Part shown: positions 1 through 8,956 of the stretch, piece by piece | Position numbering within the stretch: position 1 is the stretch's first letter | Layout of the letters: the number at the start of each line of letters is the position of its first letter | NCBI GenBank assembly: GCA_025934695.1 | Contig: JAICWS010000001.1 | Coordinates: forward strand, 587,301 to 651,300 | Source: Alphaproteobacteria bacterium | GTDB lineage: Bacteria; Pseudomonadota; Alphaproteobacteria; Micavibrionales; UBA2020 | Length of the DNA: 64,000 nucleotides | Direction: 5' to 3' | Translations under genes and position numbers: made by a program | Notes under the pieces: generated by a model | Databases searched by the model: none | The model's input: only the letters and a program-made list of their open reading frames with translations | Told to the model about the DNA's origin: nothing

Positions 1-9
1 CATAACAAC

Positions 10-112
10 CCCACCCCCGCTTTGCGCGGGGGTCCAAAATTCCGTCCGGCCGTCACATGACTCATATGACGCGCAGACGCGCTTTTGGATGCCCGCATGA
101 AGCGGGCATGGC
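10..112. repeat. Dispersed GC-rich palindromic repeat (family R1/A), upstream of mfd
   Basis: This stretch holds a CCCCCG/CGGGGG hairpin near 13-32, then a GTCACATGA...GCGCAGACGCGC segment, then a GATGCCCGC...GCGGGCAT hairpin near 89-110 followed by GGCAAgtTGAGAG. The same order of parts occurs at 58511-58622 in front of the aldehyde dehydrogenase, and in inverted orientation at 3608-3760 after mfd. It is therefore a dispersed element and not a mfd-specific leader. Function is unknown. Confidence 0.7.
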
Positions 113-132
113 AAGTTGAGAGTTGGGACACA

Positions 133-3100
133 ATGACGAACATAAGTCCCGCGCGTCGGCCCGACAAAAACGAACGGTATACCCTTTTCGGGGTACCGCA
201 GGGGTACGATTCTGTCTTTTTGGCGAAACTGGCGAAGGAAGGCGGCGCGCCGGTGCTGCATGTTGCGTCCGACGACCTCCGTTTCGAAGAGATTTGCGAA
301 GGCCTGCAGTTTTTCGGTCCCGATGTGCAACTGCTGCGCTTCCCGGCCTGGGACTGCCTGCCCTATGACCGCATTTCGCCGACCGCCGAGGTCGTGGGCG
401 AGCGGCTGAAGACGCTATCCTGCCTGCTCCATCGCCAGGACGAGAAGCCGCTTATTGTCCTGACAACCGTCGCCGCGCTGACGCAGCGCCTGCCGCCGCG
501 CGAGGTCCTGAAGAACTCCGTCTTCCATGCCGAAACGGGCGGCACGCTTGACATGCCGCGGCTGCAGGAATTTCTGGTGGCCAACGGCTATAACCGCACC
601 GAAACCGTGCGGGAGGCTGGCGAATATGCCTTCCGCGGCGGGTTGATCGATATTTTTCCGTCCGGATCGCCGGAACCCCTGCGCATCGACACCTTCGGCG
701 ACGAGATCGAGAATATCCGCGCCTTCGATGCCCTGAGCCAGCGCACGACCGAGGACCGCAATGACCTGTCGCTCTATCCGGTGTCCGAAGTCCTGCTGAC
801 GCCGGACGTGATCGCGCATTTCCGCGCCAAATACCGCGAGCAGTTCGGCGCGGTGCGCGAGGAAGATGCGCTTTACGCCTCGGTCAGTGAAGGCCGCAAA
901 TATGCCGGCATGGAACACTGGCTGCCGCTTTATTACGACCATCTCGACACGCTGTTCGATTACCTGCCCGGCGCAACCGTCACGCTCGATTACCAGACCG
1001 AACAAGCGCGCGTCGAGCGCGTGAAGCAGGTGGACGACTTGTACCAGGCGCGGCGCTCCATCCTCGAAGCCGAGCAGATGAAGACGGGCAAGAAAAAGGA
1101 CGGCATCGAGGCGCCCGCCTATCGCCCCGTCCCGCTCGACATGCTGTACCTGCCGCAGGTGGAATGGCACGAACGCCTGTCGACCCATGCGGTCATGGAC
1201 CTGTCGCCTTTCGCGGCGCCGCCCGGGCAAAAAGACGCGGGCGGACGCAAGGGCCGCGACTTTGGCGATATCCGCGCGCAAACGCCGACCGAACTTTACG
1301 CGGCCATCAAGGAACATATCGACAACCTGACACGCAACGGCAAGAAAATCATCCTCGCCGCCTATAGCAACGGCGCCCGCGACCGCCTGAAATCCATTCT
1401 CGAGGAACAGGGCCTCGCCATCGGCGAGCACTGGAAGGACAAGGTCTCTGCCGCAGTCGTGGGCATCGAGCACGGGTTCGAAACCGGCCATCTCGCCGTG
1501 CTAACCGAGCAGGACATGCTGGGCGACCGCCTGTCGCGCATCACGAAGAAGAAAAAGAAAAGCGACGCTTTCATGTTCGAGATCAGCCAGCTTCATGAGG
1601 GCGACTATGTCGTCCATGAAGACCATGGCATCGGGCAGTTCGAACGCCTCGAAACCGTGGTCGTCGATAGCGTGCCGCACGACTGCCTGAAGCTGATCTA
1701 TGCGGGCGGCGACAAGCTGTTCGTTCCCGTTGAAAACCTCGACGTGCTGTCGCGCTACGGCTCGGCGGAAACGGGCGCCATCCTCGACAGGCTCGGCGGC
1801 TCCGCCTGGCGGGCGCGCAAGGCACGCGTTAAACGCGACCTGCTGGCGCTCGCCAACGAGCTCTTGAAAGTCGCCGCCGCCCGCGTGCTGCGCCATACCG
1901 AGCCCATCCATGTTCCGGACGTGACTTACGATAAATTCGCTGCGGGCTTTCCCTATCCCGAAACCGAAGACCAGGCCAAGGCCATCGGCGACGTGCTGGA
2001 AGACCTCGACAAGGACCAGGCGATGGACCGGCTGGTATGCGGCGACGTCGGCTTCGGCAAGACGGAAGTTGCCCTCCGCGCCGCGGCGGTCGTGGCGCTC
2101 GCGGGCCACCAGGTCGCGGTCATCGCGCCGACCACCCTGCTCGCCCGCCAGCATCACCAGACTTTTTCGCGGCGTTTCACCGGCTTCCCGGTGCGCGTGG
2201 GCCTGCTGTCGCGTTTCGTCACGGGCAAAGAAGCGGAACAGGTGCGCACGGGAGTCGAACGCGGCGATATCAACGTCATCGTGGGCACTCATGCATTGCT
2301 GGCCGAGCGCATCAAATTCTCGAACCTCGCGATGCTGGTCGTCGACGAGGAGCAGAAATTCGGCGTGAAGCAGAAAGAGCGCATCAAGCAGATCAAGGAG
2401 AACGTGCACGTCCTGACGCTCACCGCCACGCCTATTCCGCGCACGCTGCAGATGGCGCTGTCCGGCGTGCGGGAGCTGAGCCTGATCACGACCGCGCCCA
2501 TCGACCGCCTCGCGGTCAAGACCTTCGTGCTACCCTATGACCCTGTCGTGATACGTGATGCCCTCATGCGCGAACATTTCCGCGGCGGGCAGAGCTTTTA
2601 CGTCTGCCCGCGTATTTCCGATTTGGCCGAACTGGAAGACGCCCTCAAAACGCTGGTGCCGGAACTCAAGATGGTGGTGGCGCACGGCCAGATGTCGGCG
2701 GAGGAACTGGAAGAGAAAATGTCGGCCTTTTATGAAGGCGCTTTCGACGTGCTCCTGTCTACCAACATCGTCGAATCCGGCCTCGACATTCCGAACGCGA
2801 ACACCATGGTCATCCACCGCGCGGAAATGTTCGGGTTGGCTCAGTTGTATCAACTTCGCGGACGCATCGGCCGCGCGAAACAACGCGCCTACGCCTACCT
2901 CACCTTCGATGCGCAAAAGAAACTGACCAAGGCGGCCGAACAGCGCCTGCATGCGATCGAGCAACTCGACTCGCTCGGCGCGGGCTTCCAGCTGGCCAGC
3001 CATGACCTCGATATCCGCGGCGCGGGCAACCTGCTTGGCGAGGAACAATCCGGCCATATCCGCGAAATCGGCGTGGAACTCTACCAGCAGATGCTGGAGG

Positions 3101-3600
3101 AAGCCGTCGCCGCCGCCAAGGAAGGCCTGAAGGAGATGAAGGCCGAGGAACACTGGTCGCCGACCATCAACCTCGGCATGCCGGTCGTCATTCCCGAAAG
3201 CTATATCGCCGATCTGAACCTGCGCCTGTCCATCTATCGCCGCATCGCGGACCTGCAGGACCGCGAGGAGATCGAAGCTTTCGCGGCCGAGCTGATCGAC
3301 CGCTTCGGCCCGCTGCCCAAGGACGTCGAAAACCTGCTCGACCTCGTCGAGATCAAGCAGCTCTGCCGCCTGGCGGGCGTTGAGCGCATCGATGCGGGGC
3401 CAAAGGGCGCCGTGCTGGCGTTCCATCCTTCCTCGCGCATCGATCTCAAGAAGCTGGTGCAATATATCCAGAAACAGACCGGCACCGCGAAGATCCGCCC
3501 CGAGGACCAGAAACTGGTCTTCATGCGCGCCTGGGACGATCTCCCCGTCCGCGTGCGCGGCGTTCACAAGATTTTGAAAGAGCTGGTGGGGCTGCTTTAA
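133..3600 (+). CDS. mfd: Transcription-repair coupling factor Mfd
   Basis: Mfd displaces RNA polymerase stalled at DNA lesions and recruits UvrA for transcription-coupled nucleotide excision repair in the cytoplasm. The N-terminal part is a UvrB-like module, followed by a CarD-like RNA polymerase interaction domain (HEGDYVVHEDHGIG region), a superfamily 2 translocase and the C-terminal TRCF domain. Walker A is GDVGFGKT at residues 637-644 and the Walker B-like box is DEEQ at 738-741. The length of about 1155 residues is normal. The ATG at 133 is chosen because the upstream in-frame ATG at 85 lies inside a dispersed repeat and conserved sequence starts only after it. No operon partner is visible and the gene is flanked by repeats on both sides. 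Confidence 0.97.
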   Translation: MTNISPARRPDKNERYTLFGVPQGYDSVFLAKLAKEGGAPVLHVASDDLRFEEICEGLQFFGPDVQLLRFPAWDCLPYDRISPTAEVVGERLKTLSCLLHRQDEKPLIVLTTVAALTQRLPPREVLKNSVFHAETGGTLDMPRLQEFLVANGYNRTETVREAGEYAFRGGLIDIFPSGSPEPLRIDTFGDEIENIRAFDALSQRTTEDRNDLSLYPVSEVLLTPDVIAHFRAKYREQFGAVREEDALYASVSEGRKYAGMEHWLPLYYDHLDTLFDYLPGATVTLDYQTEQARVERVKQVDDLYQARRSILEAEQMKTGKKKDGIEAPAYRPVPLDMLYLPQVEWHERLSTHAVMDLSPFAAPPGQKDAGGRKGRDFGDIRAQTPTELYAAIKEHIDNLTRNGKKIILAAYSNGARDRLKSILEEQGLAIGEHWKDKVSAAVVGIEHGFETGHLAVLTEQDMLGDRLSRITKKKKKSDAFMFEISQLHEGDYVVHEDHGIGQFERLETVVVDSVPHDCLKLIYAGGDKLFVPVENLDVLSRYGSAETGAILDRLGGSAWRARKARVKRDLLALANELLKVAAARVLRHTEPIHVPDVTYDKFAAGFPYPETEDQAKAIGDVLEDLDKDQAMDRLVCGDVGFGKTEVALRAAAVVALAGHQVAVIAPTTLLARQHHQTFSRRFTGFPVRVGLLSRFVTGKEAEQVRTGVERGDINVIVGTHALLAERIKFSNLAMLVVDEEQKFGVKQKERIKQIKENVHVLTLTATPIPRTLQMALSGVRELSLITTAPIDRLAVKTFVLPYDPVVIRDALMREHFRGGQSFYVCPRISDLAELEDALKTLVPELKMVVAHGQMSAEELEEKMSAFYEGAFDVLLSTNIVESGLDIPNANTMVIHRAEMFGLAQLYQLRGRIGRAKQRAYAYLTFDAQKKLTKAAEQRLHAIEQLDSLGAGFQLASHDLDIRGAGNLLGEEQSGHIREIGVELYQQMLEEAVAAAKEGLKEMKAEEHWSPTINLGMPVVIPESYIADLNLRLSIYRRIADLQDREEIEAFAAELIDRFGPLPKDVENLLDLVEIKQLCRLAGVERIDAGPKGAVLAFHPSSRIDLKKLVQYIQKQTGTAKIRPEDQKLVFMRAWDDLPVRVRGVHKILKELVGLL

Positions 3601-3607
3601 GAGCTGT

Positions 3608-3760
3608 CTCCCGTTTTGCCATCCCGCCGAAGGGCGGGATCCGGCCGCGCCGCGTCTGCGGCGCATTTAAATTGGCAAGTGACATATGCGGAAAATTCGC
3701 CGTCATATACCGCCTATCGGCGGTGGCCAGACCCCGCCCTTCGGCGGGTGGCACTTGCGA
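3608..3760. repeat. Palindromic repeat cluster (R1 family, inverted copy) after mfd
   Basis: A CATCCCGCC...GGCGGGAT hairpin, a GCGCCGCG/CGGCGC segment and ATTTAAAT form the reverse complement of the arrangement at 58511-58622. They are followed by CCGCC/GGCGG and a GACCCCGCC...GGCGGGTGGC hairpin typical of the R1 half-unit. The GC hairpins could act as a weak transcription end for mfd, but no T-run follows. Confidence 0.65.
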
Positions 3761-3818
3761 GAAAGATGCTAAAGTTACCCGCAGCGCCTTGCGCGCGGGC
3801 GATGCGCTGGCAAAGTTC

Positions 3819-4253
3819 TTACCGCCGCGACTGTTGCATCACGTCGAGATAGACGGCGTTGAACTTGTCGGCGCCGCCCAGAACCTTGGTCGTATCCGCG
3901 ACCAGATGTTCCTTCACGGCGTTCACGTCGATGATACCGCCCTTCATCATCGCCGACCCATTGCCCAGCGCGCCATAAAGGTCGCTGATATAGGCATCCG
4001 CCAGCTTGGGCGCCGCCGCCTTAATTACATCGGTCTTGCCCTGCGGCACTTCGATGGACACGAGTAGACTGACCTGCTGCGTCAACCCCTTGTCGTTAAT
4101 AACAGGAAGCGTCAAGGGCTTGAGCTCGACGATTTCCGGTCCCGTCGGTTTTTTCGGCTTGGCGGCATCCTCGTCGTCTTCCTCGGCCATCGCGTGCATC
4201 GGCAGTATCACGACAAGCATAAGGACGCACAGAAATTTAGCTAATTTGTCCAC
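3819..4253 (-). CDS. FliL-like exported protein
   Basis: This is a 144-residue protein with a signal peptide (cleavage expected after AMA, residue 23) and an acidic, lysine-rich linker. The rest follows the FliL pattern: a short hydrophobic strand (VELKPLTLPVIND), a beta strand with VSLLVSIEVP, a helix with LADAYISDLYGAL, then VKEHLVADTTKVLG and VYLDVMQQ. FliL proteins stabilise flagellar stators at the inner membrane. Here no flagellar gene is nearby and the membrane helix is replaced by an apparently cleavable signal peptide, so a flagellar role is not supported by context. Similarity is judged from pattern only. The gene is alone, convergent with mfd and separated from the permease gene by about 130 bases. 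Confidence 0.5.
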   Translation of the reverse strand: MDKLAKFLCVLMLVVILPMHAMAEEDDEDAAKPKKPTGPEIVELKPLTLPVINDKGLTQQVSLLVSIEVPQGKTDVIKAAAPKLADAYISDLYGALGNGSAMMKGGIIDVNAVKEHLVADTTKVLGGADKFNAVYLDVMQQSRR

Positions 4254-4384
4254 GTTCCCTAACTCCCAATATCTATTTTTACCGCGATTTGATTAACGGG
4301 GAGTAAAAGAAATGCCGCACCGCCGCAACGCCAAAAATTCCCGGCGGTTTTATAGGCGCTTAGCGGAATAAATTAATGTTGGCT

Positions 4385-5929
4385 CTAACCTTTGCGCGGA
4401 GCGAGAATGCTGTGGCGGATCGAGTATTCGAAGTAGATCACGAGTCCCACGACCAGCCAGACAACGAAGCGAAGAAGCGTGATTCCCGGCAGGAAGCACA
4501 TCAGCGCGGCGCAGGAGATCGCGCCAAGGATCGGCACGGTAATACCGCCCGGCGTTTCGAAAGGCCGTTTCATCTTCGGCTGCGTGTACCTAAGCACGAT
4601 GACGCCGATGCAGACGAGCACGAAGGCCGCCAGCGTGCCGACGTTGACCAGTTCCGCCAGGGTGCCCAGCGGAATGAAACCCGCCATAACCGCCATAACG
4701 ACGCCGGCAATGATCGTGGTTTTCACCGGCGTATGGGTCTTGGGGTTAACCGTGCCCAGCATCTTGGGCAGAAGACCATCGCGCGACATGGACAGGATAA
4801 TGCGGGTCAAGCCGTAATAGAGCACCAGCATGACCGCCGTCAGGCCCATGACGACGCCGGTCGAAACGACGGCGGCGGCGCCCTTCATGCCCAAGGCTTC
4901 CAGCGCGTCCGCCGCGGGCGACGAAGTGCCGAGAGTCTTATAATCCACAATGCCCGTCAGAACGGCAGAGACGATAATATAGATGATCGTGCAGATCACG
5001 AGCGATCCCAGAATGCCGATGGGCACATCCCGCTTCGGGTTCTTAGCCTCCTCCACCGCAGTGGAAACGGCGTCAAAGCCGACGTAGGCGAAAAAGACCA
5101 GCGAGGCGCCGGCGAGGATGCCGACCGGTTTGCCATTGTCCCCCACATGGAACCAGCCGAATGGCATAAAGTCATGCCAGTTGGCAGTGTCGACATGGCC
5201 GGTCGCCACCGCGAGGAAGATGCCGATGGTGACCAGCTTGACCCCGACCATGATGTTATTGAACCGCGCGCTTTGCTTAATGCCGACAATCAGCAGGATC
5301 ATCAGCAGCAGGATAATCGCGACGGCGGCGATATTGATGATGCCGGGCGTCGCTTCGCCCGTCATGTTGTCTACGGCAAAGGGGCCGCGCGTCAACACCT
5401 CCGGGATCGTGGCGCCCAGGGCATGAAGACCGCGATAAAGATATCCCGACCAGCCGTTCGCGACGGCGGCGACCGAAACGCCGTATTCCAGCAGCAGGTC
5501 CCAGCCGATGATCCAGGCCAGGAATTCGCCGAAGGCGGCATAGGAATAGCCATAGGCGCTGCCGCAGCCGCCGACGCTCGACGAGAGTTCCGCATAGGCG
5601 AGCGCCGCGAAGGCGCAGGCGATGCCGGAGACGACAAAGGACAGGATGACGGCTGGCCCCGCCTGCGTGGCGGCGGCAAGTCCGGTCAAAACGAAAATCC
5701 CGGTGCCGATGATGGCGCCGATGCCGAGGAACGTCAGGTCCCAGGCGTTGAGGGCTGCCAGCAATCGCGGCTGGTCGCTGTCATCTACCGGCATTTTTTT
5801 TCGCGTCAGGCCCCGGAGCGTGAACTTTGTCGACCAGAAGCGGTGAGCCCAGACAATGAAGCCGACCAGCAGAAAGATAATGAAAGCTATGCTCGCAATC
5901 ATTACAGGCGAGAATTGGATTGAAATCAT
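4385..5929 (-). CDS. APC family amino-acid permease (YfnA/CAT type)
   Basis: This is a 514-residue inner-membrane transporter of the amino acid-polyamine-organocation superfamily, cationic amino acid transporter-like branch, and is predicted to be a proton-coupled amino-acid importer. TM1 carries the diagnostic GIGAIIGTGIFVLTG motif (about residues 69-83), followed by eleven further hydrophobic segments and the YAELSS stretch after TM2. The start at 5929 is supported by GGAAAGGGA upstream. This start adds about 45 residues with an extra membrane helix (FIIFLLVGFIVWAHRFW) before the usual N-terminus. A shorter start at the Met of MPVDDSDQ would give a normal 12-helix protein. The gene is divergent from the AI-2E permease with 109 bases between. 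Substrate cannot be read from sequence. Confidence 0.9.
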   Translation of the reverse strand: MISIQFSPVMIASIAFIIFLLVGFIVWAHRFWSTKFTLRGLTRKKMPVDDSDQPRLLAALNAWDLTFLGIGAIIGTGIFVLTGLAAATQAGPAVILSFVVSGIACAFAALAYAELSSSVGGCGSAYGYSYAAFGEFLAWIIGWDLLLEYGVSVAAVANGWSGYLYRGLHALGATIPEVLTRGPFAVDNMTGEATPGIINIAAVAIILLLMILLIVGIKQSARFNNIMVGVKLVTIGIFLAVATGHVDTANWHDFMPFGWFHVGDNGKPVGILAGASLVFFAYVGFDAVSTAVEEAKNPKRDVPIGILGSLVICTIIYIIVSAVLTGIVDYKTLGTSSPAADALEALGMKGAAAVVSTGVVMGLTAVMLVLYYGLTRIILSMSRDGLLPKMLGTVNPKTHTPVKTTIIAGVVMAVMAGFIPLGTLAELVNVGTLAAFVLVCIGVIVLRYTQPKMKRPFETPGGITVPILGAISCAALMCFLPGITLLRFVVWLVVGLVIYFEYSIRHSILAPRKG

Positions 5930-6038
5930 CGCGTCCCTTTCCGGAAAAATACCCTAACTCATTATAAATAAGTAAAAAGTAATGGGAAGCCACCTTCTGA
6001 TGGTGTATCCTGTCTTTTGTAAATTCCATGGACGGGCG

Positions 6039-7157
6039 ATGCTTCAGCTCAACCTCAAGGACAGGATCCAGATCTACCAGCTCGTCGCGGCGCTGAGCGC
6101 GGTGACGCTCCTGCTCCTTGGCTGCCTGATCATCCTGACGCCTTTCTTTCCCGCAATGCTGCTGTCCACGATCTTCACGCTGGCGACCTGGCCCGCCTTT
6201 ATGTGGCTGCAGCACCGGCTCAATCACCGCACGCAGCTGGCGGCCGGCTTGATGACGCTGTTCCTGGCCGCCTGTTTCATCGCGCCGCTGTTCATCATCG
6301 GCACCAGCGTAGCCGACAACTATACGCTGGTGCGCGACGCGGTGCTGAAATTCCTCGAGACCGACCCGAAGACGACGGCGGAAACACTGGAGCGCTTTCC
6401 CTATGTCGGTTCCTATCTGTCGCAGATGTGGATGTTCTCGATGCAGGATCGCGAACACATGCTGCACGTGCTTGAGAAATATGGACCCAGCTCCGACCGG
6501 CTCGTCGGCATGGCCAGTACGATCTTCCGCGGCCTGCTCGACATCACGCTTGGCGTCATCATCTCCTATTTCTTCTTCCGCCACGGCATGCATGCCGCTG
6601 TGCGCGTGCGCGCCATCATTGACAAGTTCGGCGGCGAGCACGGGCAGAACCTGCTGAAGATTTCGAAGAACACGCTGATCGGCGTCGTTTACGGTATCCT
6701 GGGCACGGCCCTGCTGCAGGGGTTACTGGCCGCCATGGGCTTCTGGATCGCGGGCGTGCCGGGCGCGACGTTCCTGGGCCTCATCACCTTCTTCCTCTCG
6801 CTCGTACCGATGGGCCCGCCGCTGATCTGGGGACCGGCCGCCTTATGGCTTTTCTCGGAGAACGAGCGCGCCTGGGGCGTGTTCCTGATCATCTGGGGCG
6901 TCGGCGTCATCGCCTCGGTCGATAATTTCATGAAGCCTTATTTCATCAGCCGCGGCAGCGATATGCCGCTGCTGCTCGTGCTGCTCGGCATCATGGGCGG
7001 GGCGATCGGTTTCGGCTTCATCGGCATCTTCATTGGCCCCACGCTGCTGGCCCTCGCCTATTCCCTCGTCGTCGAATGGTCGACCACCCGCGGCAAGGCG
7101 GCCGAGCATTTCAGCCATGCGGGGCATCAGCACCCGCCGGATCATCATTCTGCATAG
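6039..7157 (+). CDS. AI-2E family transporter (PerM/YdiK-like permease)
   Basis: This 372-residue multi-span inner-membrane protein belongs to the AI-2E/PerM family (DUF20). It shows the typical layout: two N-terminal helices, a long periplasmic segment (about residues 75-150), then a cluster of helices with GVVYGILGTALLQGLLAAMGF and a final GFIGIFIGPTLLALAYSLV segment. Members export diverse solutes or drive ion exchange, and autoinducer-2 export is proven for only a few. The ATG at 6039 follows GGACGGGCG. Earlier in-frame ATGs at 5982 and 6000 are possible but add residues lacking conserved character. A histidine-rich tail ends the protein. The next gene begins 9 bases downstream, so the two are probably co-transcribed. 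Confidence 0.88.
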   Translation: MLQLNLKDRIQIYQLVAALSAVTLLLLGCLIILTPFFPAMLLSTIFTLATWPAFMWLQHRLNHRTQLAAGLMTLFLAACFIAPLFIIGTSVADNYTLVRDAVLKFLETDPKTTAETLERFPYVGSYLSQMWMFSMQDREHMLHVLEKYGPSSDRLVGMASTIFRGLLDITLGVIISYFFFRHGMHAAVRVRAIIDKFGGEHGQNLLKISKNTLIGVVYGILGTALLQGLLAAMGFWIAGVPGATFLGLITFFLSLVPMGPPLIWGPAALWLFSENERAWGVFLIIWGVGVIASVDNFMKPYFISRGSDMPLLLVLLGIMGGAIGFGFIGIFIGPTLLALAYSLVVEWSTTRGKAAEHFSHAGHQHPPDHHSA

Positions 7158-7166
7158 CGGCGGACG

Positions 7167-8369
7167 ATGACAGATTCACCGGATTATCCCCGCACCTATA
7201 CCACCTCGACCGCCTGGCAGGTTATGCTGCTGATCCTCGGCCTGTTCATGATCGCACCTGCCGCTTATGGACTTTTCAGCTATTTCAACGGCGACGCCAA
7301 AAGCGCGGGCATCGCCGTCTTGTCGCCGTTCCTGATTTTGATGGGCCTCTGGTTCTGCGGCTGGGCCGTGCTGCCAAAGATCATTCTTGAAGAAGACGCG
7401 GTCGAGGTGCATGGTTTTCGCGCGCCGGTGCGCCTCAGGCGCGACGAGATCAAGGGACGGAAAGTCGCCGGCAATGCGCGCGGCAAAAGCACGTCGATTA
7501 AAAATTCATCCTACTGGCTGATTCCCAAAGACCCGGCGCAGCGAAAGGCCCTTGTCACCTCGGTCATCGGTCCCGACGACCTCCTGAATCGCTGGATCTC
7601 CACGCTGCCTGACCTCGACGCCGTGGAATGGGCGCAGTCGGAGGCCGAAATGCTGGGCGGTGCCGTGGGTTCCGGCGCGGTGGAAGAACGCAAGGCCGCG
7701 ATCGCCGCCGCACGCAGGGCCGCCCGGTCGCTCACGCTCACTTCCGTGGGACTTGCCTTCGTCTGCTATATCATGCCGCGCAACATGGTCGCCGAGCTCA
7801 TGCTGGCCGTGGTGCCTTGGCTCGCGCTTGCGATGGCGGCGAAATCGCCGCACCTTTATACGCTCAACGACCATCGCAAGGATCCCCGCGCGGGCATCGG
7901 CGTGCCGCTGATCATTCCGGGCCTCATCCTCATGGTCGCGGCGCTGATGAATTTCAATATCGCGGACTGGTCGAACCTGCAGGTCCATGCGGCTGCGCTC
8001 GCCATCACCCTGGTGATGAGCGTGCTGGCCGCGAAAGCCGACCACCGGTTGGTGGAGAAGAAGACGGTGTTTATCGTGGCGCCGCTCCTCGCGGCCTATG
8101 GCTATGGCGCGCTGATCGTGGCCGACGCGCTGCCCGACGGTTCGAAGCCGCAAACCTTCGAGGCGCATGTCATCAGCAAACAATACACCAGCGGCAAGGG
8201 CGCGCACCGGGAACTTACCATCGGTTCATGGGGAAAACATGCGGGGGGCCATGTCGCCGTTGATGCCTTGACCTACAACACCGTCCAGCCGGGCGGTACC
8301 GTGTGCGTCTTTTTGCGCAATGGCACCCTGGATATTCCATGGTATAGTCTCGGTCCCTGCCATTTGTGA
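7167..8369 (+). CDS. Integral membrane protein of unknown function, PH-like region
   Basis: This is a 400-residue membrane protein. Two N-terminal helices (about residues 18-67) are followed by a soluble segment (VEVHGFRAPVRLRRDEIKG...) that resembles bacterial PH-like domains. Four more helices lie about residues 170-310, and a C-terminal periplasmic domain of about 90 residues contains two cysteines (GGTVCVFLR and GPCHL). I do not recognise the family. It sits 9 bases after the AI-2E family gene and 14 bases before the peroxiredoxin start, so it looks like the middle gene of a three-gene transcript. It may form a complex with the transporter, but that is only inference from spacing. Confidence 0.75.
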   Translation: MTDSPDYPRTYTTSTAWQVMLLILGLFMIAPAAYGLFSYFNGDAKSAGIAVLSPFLILMGLWFCGWAVLPKIILEEDAVEVHGFRAPVRLRRDEIKGRKVAGNARGKSTSIKNSSYWLIPKDPAQRKALVTSVIGPDDLLNRWISTLPDLDAVEWAQSEAEMLGGAVGSGAVEERKAAIAAARRAARSLTLTSVGLAFVCYIMPRNMVAELMLAVVPWLALAMAAKSPHLYTLNDHRKDPRAGIGVPLIIPGLILMVAALMNFNIADWSNLQVHAAALAITLVMSVLAAKADHRLVEKKTVFIVAPLLAAYGYGALIVADALPDGSKPQTFEAHVISKQYTSGKGAHRELTIGSWGKHAGGHVAVDALTYNTVQPGGTVCVFLRNGTLDIPWYSLGPCHL

Positions 8370-8383
8370 ACCCGGAGGTTGTC

Positions 8384-8905
8384 ATGAAGAAGTTTCTGCT
8401 CGTCCTCGCCGCCCTGCTTTGCCTGTCGGCGCCGGCTTTGGCCGACATGCCGAAGGAAGGCCAGCCCGCGCCGAACTTCACGCTGCCGAACCAGGACGGC
8501 AAGAAAACTTCGCTCGAGGATTTCAAGGGCAAGTGGGTTGTGCTGTATTTCTACCCGAAAGATTTTACCAAAGGGTGCTCGATGGAGGCGCATAATTTCA
8601 AGGAAGACCTGACGAAGTATACGGCAAAGAACGCGACCATCGTGGGCGTCAGCGTCGATCCGCCAGACTCGCACAAAAGCTTCTGCGCCAAGGAAGGGCT
8701 GGACTTCACGCTGCTGGCCGACACCGGCGCGAAGGTCAGCACGCTTTATGATTCAACCATGAATTTGGGTATCGCGACGCTCTCGGCGCGTCATACTTTC
8801 CTGATCGACCCGAAAGGCGTTCTGCGCAAGGTCTACGACAAGGTCGATCCCGACAAGCACAGCTCGGAAGTACTGGCCGACCTGGCGACGCTGCAGGCGA
8901 AGTAA
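8384..8905 (+). CDS. Exported thiol peroxidase, PrxQ/BCP-type peroxiredoxin
   Basis: This is a 173-residue peroxiredoxin of the BCP/PrxQ class with a cleavable signal peptide (ALA, residue 20), so it acts in the periplasm against hydrogen peroxide or organic peroxides. The thioredoxin-like fold carries FYPKDFTKGC with peroxidatic Cys65. The position five residues on, which is the resolving cysteine in classical BCP, is His70. A second cysteine, Cys101 (SFCAKEG), might serve instead, otherwise the enzyme is 1-Cys. The ATG at 8384 is preceded by GGAGG at 8374-8378, which decides the start over the GTG at 8366. It is the last gene of the probable three-gene transcript with the AI-2E permease. 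Confidence 0.93.
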   Translation: MKKFLLVLAALLCLSAPALADMPKEGQPAPNFTLPNQDGKKTSLEDFKGKWVVLYFYPKDFTKGCSMEAHNFKEDLTKYTAKNATIVGVSVDPPDSHKSFCAKEGLDFTLLADTGAKVSTLYDSTMNLGIATLSARHTFLIDPKGVLRKVYDKVDPDKHSSEVLADLATLQAK

Positions 8906-8926
8906 CCAATTAAGATTTTCGCGCCC

Positions 8927-8952
8927 TTATCCTCTCCTCTGGGAGAGGAGGT
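8927..8952. terminator. Small hairpin between convergent genes (possible bidirectional terminator)
   Basis: CCTCTCC and GGAGAGG pair around a TCTG loop, and GGTTTAATT follows. It lies between the converging peroxiredoxin gene and the secreted-protein gene, where a two-way terminator would be expected. The CTCTCC core also matches the R2 repeat family, so it may be a reduced repeat copy. Confidence 0.45.
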
Positions 8953-8956
8953 TTAA

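Noticed and set aside
3819-4253. Flagellar locus suggested by the FliL-like gene
   Set aside because: No other flagellar, motor or chemotaxis gene is in the window, so only the fold resemblance is reported.
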